A DNA stretch of 14,892 nt, taken from an uncultured Clostridia bacterium. Lineage in GTDB: Bacteria; Bacillota; Clostridia; Christensenellales; Borkfalkiaceae. Numbering within the stretch: position 1 is the first letter of the stretch; each line of letters opens with the position of its first letter. The notes beneath the pieces were generated by a model. That model did no database searches. It was not told where the DNA came from and was given only the letters and a program-made list of their open reading frames with translations. Below are positions 14,769 through 14,892 of the stretch, in pieces. Made by a program: the position numbers and the translations under genes. The stretch lies in contig CAMOXE010000098.1 of NCBI GenBank assembly GCA_946628865.1, positions 1-14,892 of the forward strand, written 5' to 3'.

Positions 14769-14892
14769 TTATAATATAAGCGAGAAAACTTGCTTGCAAG
14801 GGTTTTCGAGCGCAATATTGCAACAAAAGCGGCGATTTTCGCCCGAAAAGCGCGAGGCGACGGCTGTCGCCAACAAAACGAAGTTTTGTTAC
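14769..14892. repeat. 124-bp hairpin-rich direct repeat, copy 2 (to window edge)
   Basis: This is an exact second copy of 14637-14760, separated from it by the 8-nt linker TCTCTATG (14761-14768). The window ends at exactly the base where copy 1 gives way to the linker, so it is unknown whether more copies follow. It contains the same five palindromes and the same minus-strand promoter-like sequence. Confidence 0.95.

Noticed and set aside
14630..14815. A 61-codon minus-strand open frame running through both repeat copies
   Set aside because: The period of 132 is a multiple of 3, so an open frame carries through automatically. The peptide is an internal duplication rich in Arg, Ser and Lys, with no Shine-Dalgarno and dense hairpins.
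14637..14892. CRISPR array, or integron attC-like sites, because the unit ends in GTTTTGTTAC and is tandem
   Set aside because: The identical part is 124 bp with only an 8-nt linker, there are no variable spacers, no cassette ORFs and no cas or integrase gene. The match to attC ends is superficial.

Overview
The window looks like a chromosomal segment of a Clostridia-type Bacillota (low-to-moderate GC Gram-positive). Three things point there: an HPr kinase/phosphorylase, a MurG with the HESD and KGNSRGDQ motifs of clostridial MurGs, and strong AGGAG-type ribosome binding sites with textbook sigma-A promoters. Assignment below class level is not possible from the sequence alone; an uncultured gut lineage is my guess. 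Most of the window is ordinary core metabolism and information processing. No phage, transposase, CRISPR or defence gene is visible.

Layout, left to right. (1) The 3' end of an unrecognised gene on + (1-141) faces a minus-strand tRNA-Leu(CAG) that has its CCA encoded and two RNA hairpins just downstream. The tRNA lies 16 bp after the stop of a minus-strand AEC-family transporter gene. (2) A small DUF2188 protein gene and murG lie upstream on the same strand. (3) From 2834 the + strand carries a tight cluster glpK-cca-uvrC-hprK, with a 4-bp stop/start overlap between cca and uvrC and the hprK start inside the end of uvrC. (4) A 105-nt imperfect hairpin element (8442-8546) separates hprK from a monocistronic asnA with its own promoter and terminator. 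(5) A second monocistronic unit encodes an EF-G-like GTPase with altered G-domain motifs. (6) A 19-bp perfect hairpin terminator separates this gene from the convergent argG-argH operon on minus. (7) Upstream of argG, running to the window edge, are two identical 124-bp copies of a hairpin-rich direct repeat with a 132-bp period. The copy next to argG supplies what looks like the argG promoter.

How the genes connect. HprK phosphorylates HPr and so sets carbon-catabolite control. Its co-transcription with glpK is suggestive, but this GlpK appears to lack the histidine that HPr phosphorylates in other Gram-positives. asnA makes asparagine from aspartate and ammonia, and argG/argH use aspartate to make arginine from citrulline, so two aspartate-consuming pathways are neighbours. 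MurG belongs to peptidoglycan synthesis, Cca to tRNA 3'-end maintenance and UvrC to nucleotide excision repair.

The items most worth a second look are the 132-bp tandem hairpin repeat, the 105-nt element after hprK, the EF-G-like protein lacking the catalytic His and the NKxD lysine, and the GlpK His substitution.
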